This document shows positions 1 to 8,700 of a DNA stretch of 37,322 bases, piece after piece. A program made the translations under genes and the position numbers. The DNA lies in NCBI GenBank assembly GCA_020402585.1, contig JADBZH010000043.1, forward strand, positions 1 through 37,322, read 5' to 3'. Below the pieces are notes generated by a model. The model made no database searches. It saw only the letters and a list, made by a program, of their open reading frames with translations, and was not told where the DNA came from. How positions within the stretch are numbered: the first letter of the stretch is position 1; the number at the start of each line of letters is the position of its first letter. Source of the stretch: Phenylobacterium sp. Its GTDB lineage: Bacteria > Pseudomonadota > Alphaproteobacteria > Caulobacterales > Caulobacteraceae.

Positions 1-1
1 C

Positions 2-541
2 GACCCCGTCACCAACGTCACCCTGGGGACCGGTCCGGGCGTCTTTCCCGTCGCGGGCTTCATCCCGGCGGGGGGGACCCTGCGGCAAAGGCGGAACGCG
101 GGCCGTATCGACGCCTGGGGCCTGGAGGCCGAGGGCCGTATGCGGTTGGGCGCCGTCGACCTTAGGGCCGCCGCGGCCTGGACCGAGGCCGAGGTGAACG
201 GCGGCGCCGCCGCTCCCCAGCTCACCGGACTGCGCCCGGCCCAGACAGCCCGCCTGACGACCACGGCGGGCATCGTCTGGCGTCCCGTCGACGCCGCCGT
301 CCTGGAGCTGGACGCCCGTCACGAGGGCGAAAGGTTCGACGATGACCGCAACACACGACGCCTCAAGGCCGCGGTGACGCTCGACGCCCGCGCAGGTTGG
401 ATTTTGGCTCCGGGCACGGAAGTCTATATCGCCCTCGACAACCTGACCGACGCCCGGATCCCGGCCGCGGTCGCCGGAGATGGCGCCGTCAGTCTGGCGG
501 CGCCTCGGACCGCAAGGATCGGCCTGACGCTTCGACGTTGA
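2..541 (+). CDS. TonB-dependent receptor, C-terminal part only
   Basis: The 5' end lies outside the window; the open frame enters at base 2 and stops at 539-541. About 179 residues are visible. The segment NAGRIDAWGLEAEGRM followed by alternating hydrophobic strands, then IALDNLTDARIPAAVAGDG and a final strand ending IGLTLRR, is typical of the last beta strands of a TonB-dependent outer-membrane receptor. Such receptors import siderophores, vitamins or glycans using TonB energy. The plug and signal peptide are outside the window, so the substrate cannot be guessed. The terminal residue is Arg rather than the more usual aromatic residue. rlmJ follows 63 nt downstream on the same strand. Confidence 0.85.
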   Translation, partial: DPVTNVTLGTGPGVFPVAGFIPAGGTLRQRRNAGRIDAWGLEAEGRMRLGAVDLRAAAAWTEAEVNGGAAAPQLTGLRPAQTARLTTTAGIVWRPVDAAVLELDARHEGERFDDDRNTRRLKAAVTLDARAGWILAPGTEVYIALDNLTDARIPAAVAGDGAVSLAAPRTARIGLTLRR

Positions 542-604
542 TCCGAAGCCCCTTTGCGTCAGGACGGGCTTCAGCTCCGCGTCAGGTCATGGCACGAGGA
601 GGAC

Positions 605-1426
605 ATGAACTACAGCCACGCCTTCCATGCCGGAAACTTCGCCGACATCGTCAAGCACGCCGCCCTGCTGGCTGTGCTGGGGCGGATGCAGGCGGGCGCG
701 ACCCGCCTTCGTGTGATCGACACCCATGGGGGCCGGGGCCTCTACGACCTGGCGGCCTCTGAGGCCAGGCGGTCTGCGGAAGCAGAGCGTGGCGTGGCGA
801 GGCTCATGGCCGCCGAAGCTCTTCCTACGCAGATCCTGGCCCTGCGGGACGCTGTCCGGGAGCTCGATCCGGGGCCGGGCGTCCGCCTCTATCCCGGCTC
901 GCCTCGCCTGGTCGCCGATCGCCTTCGGACCCAGGACCGGCTGACTGTCTTCGAGCTCAATCCACGGGAGGCCAGCGCCCTACACTCGGTCCTGAAGGGC
1001 CGAGCGGGCGTTGAGGTGCGCGAGGCGGACGGCTTCGAAGGCGCCCCTGCGCTTGCAGAGGGTGAAGGGGCCCGGCTCATCCTCATTGATCCTCCCTTCG
1101 AGCGGGGAGACGACTATGCGCGCAGTGCAGAGGCCCTGCGACAGATCCTGGCGCAGCGGGCGGACGCCACTGTGATGATCTGGCTTCCGCTCAAGGACCT
1201 GGAGACGTTCGACGCCTTCCTGAGGGAGGTGGGACCCGCCGGCCCCGTTCTGGTCGCCGAGGCGCGCCTGCGCCCGCTTCGGGATCCCCTCCGGATGAAC
1301 GGCTGCGCCCTGGTCATCGCCTCCCCTCCCGAGGGGACGGCATCTGACCTGGAAGCCATCTGCAACTGGACGGTCGAGACCCTTGGCGAGGGCGGCGAGG
1401 CGCGGGTCTGGACGTCGGCATGCTGA
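605..1426 (+). CDS. rlmJ: 23S rRNA (adenine(2030)-N6)-methyltransferase RlmJ
   Basis: Predicted 273 aa, close to E. coli RlmJ. It would transfer a methyl group from S-adenosylmethionine to A2030 of 23S rRNA in the cytoplasm. The N-terminus NYSHAFHAGNFADIVKH matches the conserved RlmJ start. DTHGGRGLY (39-47) is the SAM-binding segment, YPGSP lies at 96-100, ADGFEG at 141-146, and the catalytic DPPF motif at 162-165 within LIDPPFERGDDY. The start at 605 is chosen because GAGGAGG lies just upstream and the family begins here; an ATG at 554 would only add unrelated residues. The stop overlaps the next gene by 7 nt, suggesting translational coupling. Confidence 0.95.
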   Translation: MNYSHAFHAGNFADIVKHAALLAVLGRMQAGATRLRVIDTHGGRGLYDLAASEARRSAEAERGVARLMAAEALPTQILALRDAVRELDPGPGVRLYPGSPRLVADRLRTQDRLTVFELNPREASALHSVLKGRAGVEVREADGFEGAPALAEGEGARLILIDPPFERGDDYARSAEALRQILAQRADATVMIWLPLKDLETFDAFLREVGPAGPVLVAEARLRPLRDPLRMNGCALVIASPPEGTASDLEAICNWTVETLGEGGEARVWTSAC

Positions 1427-1983
1427 AGCGAGGTCTCGATATTGCAGGAGCCGCCGCCGGGCTGGCGGTTCTCTGGCCCCTCCTTCTGGCCCTCGCCCTG
1501 CTGGTGCGGCTGGACAGCCCCGGCCCGGCCCTGCACTGGTCAAGTCGCTTCGGAAAGAACAACCGGCTGTTCCTGATGCCCAAGTTCCGCACGATGCGGA
1601 CCGATGCGCCCGACGTGGCTACGGAGGCGCTTTCCGATCCGGATCGCTGGATCACCCCGGCGGGGCGATGGCTGCGGCGCACGAGCCTCGACGAGTTGCC
1701 CCAGCTCTGGAGCATACTGACCGGCCGGATGAGCCTGGTCGGCCCGCGGCCGGCCCTGCATACCCAGGACGATCTGATCGCCCTCCGGACCCGCGCAGGC
1801 GTCCATGCCCTCAGGCCCGGCCTGACGGGCTGGGCCCAGATCAACGGGCGGGATGCGATCGACCTGTCGCGCAAGGTGGCGCTTGACGCCGAATATCTGC
1901 AGCGCAGGTCCCTGGGCTTCGACCTCGCCGTGCTCTTCTTGACCTTGAGGGAGGCCGTCACCGGCCGTGATGTCCGGCACTGA
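1420..1983 (+). CDS. Bacterial sugar transferase (monotopic phosphoglycosyl transferase)
   Basis: Predicted 187 aa, the size of a minimal PglC-type enzyme rather than a long WbaP/WcaJ type. These enzymes transfer a sugar-1-phosphate from a UDP-sugar to undecaprenyl phosphate at the inner membrane, the first step of polysaccharide or glycan assembly. Visible are one hydrophobic N-terminal segment (about 8-30, with Pro20 as the likely kink of the re-entrant helix), KFRTMRTDA (55-63), the SLDELPQLW box (89-97) holding the Asp91-Glu92 catalytic dyad, GPRP (108-111) and PGLTGWAQINGR (133-144). The start overlaps the rlmJ stop. No other glycosyltransferases sit next to it, so the sugar and polymer are unknown. 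Confidence 0.92.
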   Translation: MLKRGLDIAGAAAGLAVLWPLLLALALLVRLDSPGPALHWSSRFGKNNRLFLMPKFRTMRTDAPDVATEALSDPDRWITPAGRWLRRTSLDELPQLWSILTGRMSLVGPRPALHTQDDLIALRTRAGVHALRPGLTGWAQINGRDAIDLSRKVALDAEYLQRRSLGFDLAVLFLTLREAVTGRDVRH

Positions 1984-1993
1984 CCGCTGCGGA

Positions 1994-2022
1994 TTGACCG
2001 TGTGTGCAAAAGTCCTGCACAA
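1994..2022 (+). promoter_or_regulatory. Candidate promoter with inverted repeat upstream of cytochrome c'
   Basis: TTGACC (1994-1999) resembles a -35 element. About 17 nt downstream lies a weak -10 region around GCACAA (2017-2022). Between and over it is a perfect inverted repeat, TGTGCA (2003-2008) and TGCACA (2016-2021), separated by 7 nt. The arrangement looks like an operator overlapping a promoter for the cytochrome pair. The -10 is poor and the regulator is unknown. Confidence 0.35.
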
Positions 2023-2060
2023 AGTAGCTCCAGCCAAATTTGTGCGATCCGGAGACCGCC

Positions 2061-2528
2061 ATGATCCGTTTGTCCCGAAAGTCCCTTTCTGCATTGGCTC
2101 TGGTGGCGGGACTGGGTCTCGCCGGCGCCGCCGTGGCCGCGGTCAACGCTCGGGCTGTGATCGAGTCCCGGGAGGCGAACTTCAAGACCATGGGCCGATC
2201 CATGAAGGCGATCACGGATGGACTGAAGGCGGACTCGCCGAACATGTCCGCCATCGCCTCCAATGCCGCCACCATCCGCGGTCTCGCCCCGAAGGTCAGC
2301 ACATGGTTCCCGAAGGGCACCGGGCCTGAGTCTGGCGTAAAGACGGACGCCCGTGCGGAGATCTGGACCGACCCCGCAGGCTTCGCCGCCGCTGCGCGAC
2401 GGCTTGAGCCGGAGGCCGCCAAGCTTGAGGCCCTGGCCCGGGCCGGCGATGTCGCCGGGGCCCGCGCCCAGGTGCGGGCTGTCGGTGCGACATGCGGGGG
2501 CTGCCACGACAAGTTCAAGGCCGACTGA
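2061..2528 (+). CDS. Cytochrome c' family protein (class II c-type cytochrome)
   Basis: Predicted 155 aa. A signal peptide spans roughly 1-27 (SLSALALVAGLGLAGAAVAA). The mature part is an all-helical domain with the haem-binding CGGCH near the C-terminus (Cys145, Cys148, His149), the class II layout, and Met44 in the N-terminal helix. Cytochromes c' are periplasmic, bind NO or CO and are linked to nitrosative-stress tolerance or electron transfer. The start is ATG 2061 with GGAG at 2050-2053; an upstream alternative at 2040 adds residues before the signal peptide. The gene is followed 26 nt later by a cytochrome b561, a common pairing that suggests electron exchange at the membrane. Confidence 0.9.
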   Translation: MIRLSRKSLSALALVAGLGLAGAAVAAVNARAVIESREANFKTMGRSMKAITDGLKADSPNMSAIASNAATIRGLAPKVSTWFPKGTGPESGVKTDARAEIWTDPAGFAAAARRLEPEAAKLEALARAGDVAGARAQVRAVGATCGGCHDKFKAD

Positions 2529-2554
2529 ACCCGTTCGATCCTGGTGCTGAAACC

Positions 2555-3220
2555 ATGAGCGAGACACCCACACCTGTCTGGGACGGCCCGACCCGCGTCT
2601 TTCACTGGGCGCTCGTTCTTCTCCTCATCGTCGCCTGGGTGACGGCGGGGGAGCAGATGGCGATTCACCGGGGCGCGGGCTACGCCATCCTCGGCCTACT
2701 GGCCTTCCGGATCTGGTGGGGACTGGCTGGAGGCTCTACAGCGCGGTTCCGGAACTTTGTTCGCGGGCCCGCCGCCATACGCCGCTACCTTTCGGCCACC
2801 CGCGACGGGACGGAAGGCGAGCATGCGGGTCATAATCCGCTGGGGGGTCTCTCGGTCCTGGGCCTCCTGGGCCTTGTCGGCCTCCAGGTGGTGTTGGGTC
2901 TGTTCGCCATCGATGAGGACGGCTTCGAGGGCGGGCCGCTATCGGACCGCATCGACTTTGACCTCGCTCAGCAGTTTGCCGAATGGCACGAACTCAGCTT
3001 CCGCCTGCTTCAGGGCCTGGTGGTCCTGCATCTGGCGGCGATCCTCTACTATGCCGTCCGGAGGCGCCAGGATCTGGTCCGGCCGATGATCACCGGCGCG
3101 CGAAGGTTCATGGGCCCGGTCCAGGGCCTGGTCCGGGCGCCGATCTGGCGGCTGGTGGTCGGCGTCCTGATCGCCCTGGCCGTCGGCTTCGCCGCCTCAC
3201 GCGGCTTCCGGCTGGGTTAG
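2555..3220 (+). CDS. Cytochrome b561 family protein (Ni-hydrogenase-type cytochrome b)
   Basis: Predicted 221 aa inner-membrane dihaem cytochrome b (PF01292 type). The N-terminus has VWDGPTRVFHW, the family signature. Hydrophobic segments lie at about 16-32, 41-58, 96-118, 145-168 and 190-213. Likely haem ligands are His17, His38, His145 and His159. Such proteins pass electrons between the quinone pool and a soluble periplasmic cytochrome, here plausibly the cytochrome c' encoded just upstream. The start at 2555 is the first ATG that begins the family's N-terminus. The TAG stop overlaps the stop of the convergent gene at 3217. Confidence 0.9.
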   Translation: MSETPTPVWDGPTRVFHWALVLLLIVAWVTAGEQMAIHRGAGYAILGLLAFRIWWGLAGGSTARFRNFVRGPAAIRRYLSATRDGTEGEHAGHNPLGGLSVLGLLGLVGLQVVLGLFAIDEDGFEGGPLSDRIDFDLAQQFAEWHELSFRLLQGLVVLHLAAILYYAVRRRQDLVRPMITGARRFMGPVQGLVRAPIWRLVVGVLIALAVGFAASRGFRLG

Positions 3221-3546
3221 GCGCCCGCAGCGTCCCTAAGGCAGTTCAGCCAGGCGTCCTCGCGCGCCTTCTCGGCGACGCGCAGCCGGTCCTCGGCCTC
3301 GCGGACGCCAACGTCGTGCTTGCGCCACTCCAGGACAGCGCCCTCACGGGCGGCGCGGGCGGACTCCAGGGTCTCAAACCGGGCCAGAACGGCGCGGACG
3401 CTGTAGTTCACCGGCGGCCCCACCGTCTCGCGATCAGGGTAGACCCCCGTGATCGAGTCTGCGGTCTCGCTCTCGATCAGGAAGACATCCGCCCAGCCCG
3501 CATGGTGGCGCATCAGGGCCCAGGGGCGCTCGATCTGGTTGGTCAT
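3217..3546 (-). CDS. Hypothetical protein, 109 aa
   Basis: I do not recognise a characterised family. The protein is soluble and acidic, with no signal peptide. The N-terminal half (TNQIERPWALMRHHAGWADVF) is followed by what looks like a small mixed domain. The C-terminal third, rich in Ala, Arg and Glu (about residues 60-100), should form a helix or short coiled coil. Two in-frame ATGs exist at 3552 and 3546. The second is preferred because GAGGA (3553-3557) is 6 nt from it but directly abuts the first. Its TAA stop (3217-3219) overlaps the TAG stop of the convergent cytochrome b561. A good promoter lies upstream at 3579-3607, which supports a real gene. Confidence 0.7.
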   Translation of the reverse strand: MTNQIERPWALMRHHAGWADVFLIESETADSITGVYPDRETVGPPVNYSVRAVLARFETLESARAAREGAVLEWRKHDVGVREAEDRLRVAEKAREDAWLNCLRDAAGA

Positions 3547-3578
3547 GATCATTCCTCGTCTGACACGGCGGAGAGGGT

Positions 3579-3607
3579 TATCTAGCGCGGACTGCCCCCG
3601 GCTCCAA
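3579..3607 (-). promoter_or_regulatory. Candidate housekeeping sigma promoter for the 3217-3546 gene
   Basis: On the minus strand TTGGAGC (3607-3601), a 14-nt spacer and GCTAGATA (3586-3579) fit the Caulobacter consensus TTGaCgS-N10-14-GCTANAWC well. The -10 element ends 33 nt before the chosen ATG at 3546. A shorter-spaced alternative was not seen. Confidence 0.5.
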
Positions 3608-3712
3608 CCGCGCCGGAGTCAAAAACCGGCTTCCGTCCATCGGGGGATTGGGTGACAACCGGCGGCATTCGTCCACGCTCCATTTCAGGCGTCCCTCTCT
3701 CCCGGAGTTTCC

Positions 3713-4450
3713 ATGTCGGGCATTGTCATCGCCCAGCGTTTCTGCGGCCCCCCAACCTCGGGAAATGGCGGTTACTGCGCCGGTCTCCTGGCCAGGGACA
3801 TCCCAGGCCCCTCGACAGCCGTGCTCAAGGCCCGGATTCCTCTCGACACCCCCCTGGACCTCGCAGGTGGGACCGGGAGTTGGGTGCTCAGCAGTCCAGA
3901 GGGCGAAGTCATAGGGGAGGGCCGGCCAGCTTCGCCAGGCGATCTGCCGGTTTCCCCGCCGCCCCCAACCTGGGATGAGGCGAAAGCCGCCGAGGCGCGC
4001 CATATCGGCATTGGCCAGAGGTTCCACCCCATCTGCTTCTCCTGCGGCCCCGAGCGGGGAGAGGGCGACGGCCTCCGCGTCTTCGCGGGCCAGGTGGCCG
4101 GCGCACAAGTCGGACAGCTGGCCTGCACCTGGACGCCCCATGCGAACTTCGCGGATGCCGACGGACTCACGCCTGTGGAGGTCATCTGGGCCGCCCTGGA
4201 CTGTCCGGGCTACTTCGCCTGGGTGGTCCGCGAGGGACGTCATGGCGCCCTCCTGGGCACCATGACGGGGGAGGTCCTGCGACGTCCGCGCGCGGGCGAG
4301 CCCTGCATCGTCACCGCCTGGCCCCTTGAGCGGTCCGGGCGCAAGGAGACCGCCGGGGTTGCTCTCTTCTCAGCGGAGGGTGAACTTCTGGCGCGGGCCC
4401 ATCAGGTCTGGATCGTCATGAGTGCGCCTCCCAGGCCAGCGGCGACCTGA
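3713..4450 (+). CDS. Hotdog-fold thioesterase-like protein
   Basis: Predicted 245 aa with no signal peptide. The opening [19 protein letters not shown] resembles the glycine-rich region around the central helix of hotdog-fold acyl-CoA thioesterases. A long-range repeat of the theme follows as [21 protein letters not shown] (about 104-124) and [20 protein letters not shown], the second looking like another hotdog core helix, so a double-hotdog arrangement is possible. No substrate can be assigned. GGAG (in CCGGAGTTTCC) precedes the start at 3713. lldD follows 40 nt downstream, so co-transcription is likely. Confidence is moderate for the fold and low for activity. Confidence 0.6.
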   Translation: MSGIVIAQRFCGPPTSGNGGYCAGLLARDIPGPSTAVLKARIPLDTPLDLAGGTGSWVLSSPEGEVIGEGRPASPGDLPVSPPPPTWDEAKAAEARHIGIGQRFHPICFSCGPERGEGDGLRVFAGQVAGAQVGQLACTWTPHANFADADGLTPVEVIWAALDCPGYFAWVVREGRHGALLGTMTGEVLRRPRAGEPCIVTAWPLERSGRKETAGVALFSAEGELLARAHQVWIVMSAPPRPAAT

Positions 4451-4490
4451 GCCACGTCCAGCCCCGTCGGGCGGAAGAAGGGAGACCTTG

Positions 4491-5639
4491 ATGAAGCCCG
4501 CCTCCATGTCGGACTACAGGGAACTCGCCCGGCGACGGCTGCCGCCCATGTTCTTCGAGTACATCGACGGCGGCTCCTATGCCGAGGAGACCCTTCGCCG
4601 GAACGTCCGGGACCTGGAGGCGATCGCCCTCCGGCAGCGGGTCATGCGGGACATGTCGAAGGTGGACCTTTCCACCACGCTCTTCGGCCAGACCCTGTCC
4701 ATGCCTGTCGCTCTCGCCCCTGTGGGCCTGGCTGGCATGTACGCTTCCCGCGGCGAGGTCCAGGCGGCGCGGGCGGCCGCCGCCGCCGGGATTCCCTTCT
4801 GCCTGTCCACGGTCGGGGTCTGCTCGATCGAGGAGGTGGCCGCCGCCGGGACCCCGCCCTGGTTCCAGCTCTACATGCTCAAGGACCGCGGCTACATGCG
4901 CGAGCTCATCGCCCGGGCCCGGGCGGCCGGCTGCCCGGTGCTGGTCTTTACCGTCGACCTGCCCATTCCCGGCGCCCGTTACCGGGATGTCCGGTCGGGC
5001 TTCACGGGCCTCAGCGGCCTGCCTGCGGCGCTCAACACCCTCTGGCAGGGCGCCACGCATCCCGCCTGGTCCTGGGACCTCTTCACGCAGGGGCGCCCCC
5101 ACACACTGGGCAACGTCCAGGCGGCGGTCCAGGGCGGCGGCCGGGTCAATGACTTCCTCGCCTGGATCGCCAGGAACTTCGATCGTTCGGTCACCTGGAA
5201 GGACCTGGATTTCGTACGCGAGATCTGGGACGGGCCGATTGTCATCAAGGGTGTCCTCGACCCCGACGACGCCCGGGACGCCGTGCGCGCCGGCGCCCAG
5301 GGCCTGGTGGTCTCGAACCATGGCGGCCGCCAGCTCGACGGGGTCTCCTCCTCCATCGCCTCCCTTCCGCGGATCGCTGACGCCGTAGGCGGCGACCTCG
5401 AACTCCTGATGGACGGAGGTATCCGCTCGGGCCTGGACGTCCTCAAGGCCCTGGCCCTGGGCGCGCGCGCCTGCCTTGTGGGGCGTCCTTGGGCCTGGGC
5501 CCTGGGCGCCGGTGGCGAGCCCATGGTGGCCCGGATGCTGGGGGTCATGCGGTCGGAACTCACGACGGCCATGATCCTGACCGGGTGCCCCAGGGTCACC
5601 TCCGCTGATGCCGGGTTACTCGATGCTGCGGCGCGATAG
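4491..5639 (+). CDS. lldD: L-lactate dehydrogenase, FMN-dependent (LldD)
   Basis: Predicted 382 aa, colinear with E. coli LldD (396 aa). It oxidises L-lactate to pyruvate and passes electrons to the quinone pool at the inner face of the membrane. Conserved segments are [15 protein letters not shown] (24-38), [11 protein letters not shown] (47-57), [19 protein letters not shown] (71-89), [14 protein letters not shown] (153-166), Lys253 in VIKG, and the catalytic [10 protein letters not shown] (275-284) with His277 and Arg280. The start at 4491 has GGAG (4481-4484) upstream; an ATG at 4422 would overlap the previous gene and add an unrelated stretch. Other 2-hydroxyacid oxidases are possible but less likely given the close match. 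Confidence 0.92.
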   Translation: MKPASMSDYRELARRRLPPMFFEYIDGGSYAEETLRRNVRDLEAIALRQRVMRDMSKVDLSTTLFGQTLSMPVALAPVGLAGMYASRGEVQAARAAAAAGIPFCLSTVGVCSIEEVAAAGTPPWFQLYMLKDRGYMRELIARARAAGCPVLVFTVDLPIPGARYRDVRSGFTGLSGLPAALNTLWQGATHPAWSWDLFTQGRPHTLGNVQAAVQGGGRVNDFLAWIARNFDRSVTWKDLDFVREIWDGPIVIKGVLDPDDARDAVRAGAQGLVVSNHGGRQLDGVSSSIASLPRIADAVGGDLELLMDGGIRSGLDVLKALALGARACLVGRPWAWALGAGGEPMVARMLGVMRSELTTAMILTGCPRVTSADAGLLDAAAR

Positions 5640-5776
5640 AAACTTTCGGCCTCGGGCCCTCGCAGCCGTCGACAAGCCCTCCTTCACCCGGTAATGCGAC
5701 GCGGTTATGCGCGTGAAAACGGTCCTCTGCGGCCGCGGCCACGTGCGCCTTGAAGCCATTTGGAGTGGGGTTCGCC

Positions 5777-8700
5777 ATGAGGGCTCCGGAGAAGCAAGGT
5801 CTGTACGATCCGCGTAACGAGCATGACTCGTGCGGGGTGGGATTTGTCGCCAACATCAAGGGCCGCAAATCGCATGAAGTCGTGGCCAGCGGTCTGGAGA
5901 TTCTCATCAATCTCGACCACCGCGGCGCGGTGGGCGCGGATCCCCTCGTCGGCGATGGCGCAGGGATTCTGATCCAGATTCCGGACGCCGTCCTGCGCGA
6001 CTGGGCCGGAGAGGCCGGCGTCGACCTGCCTGAGGCTGGCCGATACGCCGTGGCCATGTGCTTCCTGCCGCAGGACCAGGAGACGCGCGACGTCGCCATC
6101 CAGCAGTTCGAGCACTTCCTGAAGGTCGAGGGCCAGGTCCTGCTGGGGTGGCGCGATGTGCCTACCGACACCGCGGGGCTGGGCGCCGCCGTGCTGGCCC
6201 AGATGCCTGTCATCCGCCAGGCGATCGTCGGCATGGGGCCGAACGTTCGGGACCAGGACGCCTTCGAGCGCAAGCTGCTGACCATCCGCAAGCAGCTCCA
6301 GAACCCCCTGGCCGAGTTGGCGGTCCAGAAGAACCTGCCGAACCTGACCCAGCTTTACCTGCCGTCCTTTTCGACGCGCACCGTGGTCTACAAGGGCCTG
6401 CTTCTCGCCCACCAGGTGGGGAGCTTCTACCGCGACCTGTGCGATCCGCGCACCGTCTCGGCCCTCGCCCTCGTTCACCAGAGGTTCTCGACCAACACCT
6501 TCCCGTCCTGGAAGCTGGCGCACCCCTACCGGTTCATCGCCCACAATGGCGAGATCAACACCGTCCGTGGCAACGTGAACTGGATGAACGCCCGCCGGCG
6601 GAAGCTGGAAAGCGATCTTCTGGGACCGGACCTCAACAAGATGTGGCCGCTGATCCCCCACGGCCAGTCCGACACCGCCTGCCTGGATAACGCGCTTGAA
6701 CTTCTGGTCGCCGGCGGAATTCCGCTTGCCCAGGCGGTGATGATGCTCATCCCGGAGGCCTGGTCCGGCAACCCCCTCATGGATCCGAAGCGCCGGGCCT
6801 TCTACGAGTATCATGCGGCCCTGATGGAGCCGTGGGATGGACCCGCCGCCGTCGCGTTCACGGATGGCCGCCAGATCGGCGCGACCCTGGATCGCAACGG
6901 CCTGCGTCCCGCCCGGTTCATCATCACCGACCAGGACAACGTCATCATGGCGTCGGAGGTGGGTGTCCTACCCGTTCCGGACGAACGGATTGTCCGCAAG
7001 TGGCGGCTGCAGCCCGGCAAGATGCTGTTGATCGACCTCGAGCAGGGCCGGATCATCGAGGACGAGGAGATCAAGCGCACCCTCGCCGAGGCCGAGCCCT
7101 ACGAGGAGTGGCTGTCCCGCACCCAGTTCAAGCTGGAGGATCTGGCCGAGGTCACGCCGGTCGAACCGCCGCCTCCGGCCGACCCGGTCAGCCTGCTCGA
7201 TCGCCAGCAGTCCTTCGGCTACACGCAGGAAGACCTGTCGCATTTCCTGGAGCCCATGGCGCGTTCGGGCGATGATCCGGTTGGCTCAATGGGGTCGGAC
7301 CATCCCATCGCCGTGCTCTCGAACCGCTCCAAGCTGCTCTACGACTATTTCAAGCAGAACTTCGCCCAGGTGACGAACCCGCCGATCGATCCGATCCGCG
7401 AAGAGCTGGTCATGAGCCTGGTGTCGATGATCGGACCGCGTCCGAACCTCCTGGGTCGGCAGGCGGGGGCCCACAAGCGGCTGGAAGTCGCCCAGCCGAT
7501 CCTGACCAACGAGGACCTGGCCAAGATCCGTTCGATCCACCAGCTTCTGGATGGCGCCTTCCGCACCGCCACCCTCGACGCCACCTGGCCAGCCTCGGAA
7601 GGGCCGGCGGGCCTGGAGGGCGCCGTACAGCGCCTCTGTCGGGAGGCGACCGATCAGGTCCTTGCCGACAGCAACATCCTGATCCTCTCGGACCGGGAAG
7701 CTTCCAGCGACCGCATCCCGATCCCGGCGGCGCTCGCCACGGCGGCCGTACACCACCACCTGATCCGTCAGGGGCTGCGCATGCAGACCGGGCTCGTCAT
7801 CGAGACGGGTGAGGCGCGGGAGGTGCATCACTTCTGCGTCCTCGCCGGCTACGGCGCCGAGGCGGTGAACCCCTATCTGGCCTTCGAGACGCTGGAGGAC
7901 ATCCGCGTCCGCAACGCGCTCCCGGAGACCGCCTACGAGGTCCGCAAGAACTACATCAAGGCGGTGGGCAAGGGCATTCTGAAGGTCATGTCCAAGATGG
8001 GCATCTCGACCTACCAGTCCTATTGCGGCGCTCAGATCTTTGACGCCGTGGGCCTGTCCAGCGAGTTTATCGAGGCCTTCTTCACCGGGACCGCCACGAC
8101 GATCGAAGGCGCGGGACTGGTTCAGGTTGCCGAGGAGACCGTCCGCCGGCACCGGGACGCCTATGGCGACTCCCCGATCTATGCCGACATGCTCGACGTC
8201 GGCGGCACCTACGCCTTCCGTCTGCGGGGCGAGACCCATGCCTGGACGCCGGAATCCGTCTCCCGCCTGCAGCACGCCGTGCGGGGCAACCTGCCCGACG
8301 AGTACCTGGCCTTCGCCCAGGCCATCAACGACCAGGCCGAAAGCCACCTGACCCTGCGCGGCCTCATGCGGTTCCGCAATGCGGAGACCCCGCTCAGCCT
8401 GGACGAGGTCGAGCCCGCTTCGGAGATCGTCAAGCGGTTCGCCACCGGCGCCATGAGCTTCGGGTCGATCAGCCGCGAGGCGCACACCAACCTGGCCATC
8501 GCCATGAACCGGATCGGCGGCAGGTCGAACACCGGAGAGGGCGGCGAGGAGGCGGACCGCTTCAAGCCGCTGGCCAACGGCGACTCCCTGCGTTCGGCCA
8601 TCAAGCAGGTGGCTTCCGGCCGCTTCGGGGTGACGGCGGAGTATCTGGTCAACGCCGACGATATCCAGATCAAGATGGCCCAGGGCGCCAAGCCCGGAGA

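Noticed and set aside
5750..5776. TTG start for gltB
   Set aside because: ATG 5777 gives the expected short propeptide before the catalytic Cys and has a GGAG site upstream.
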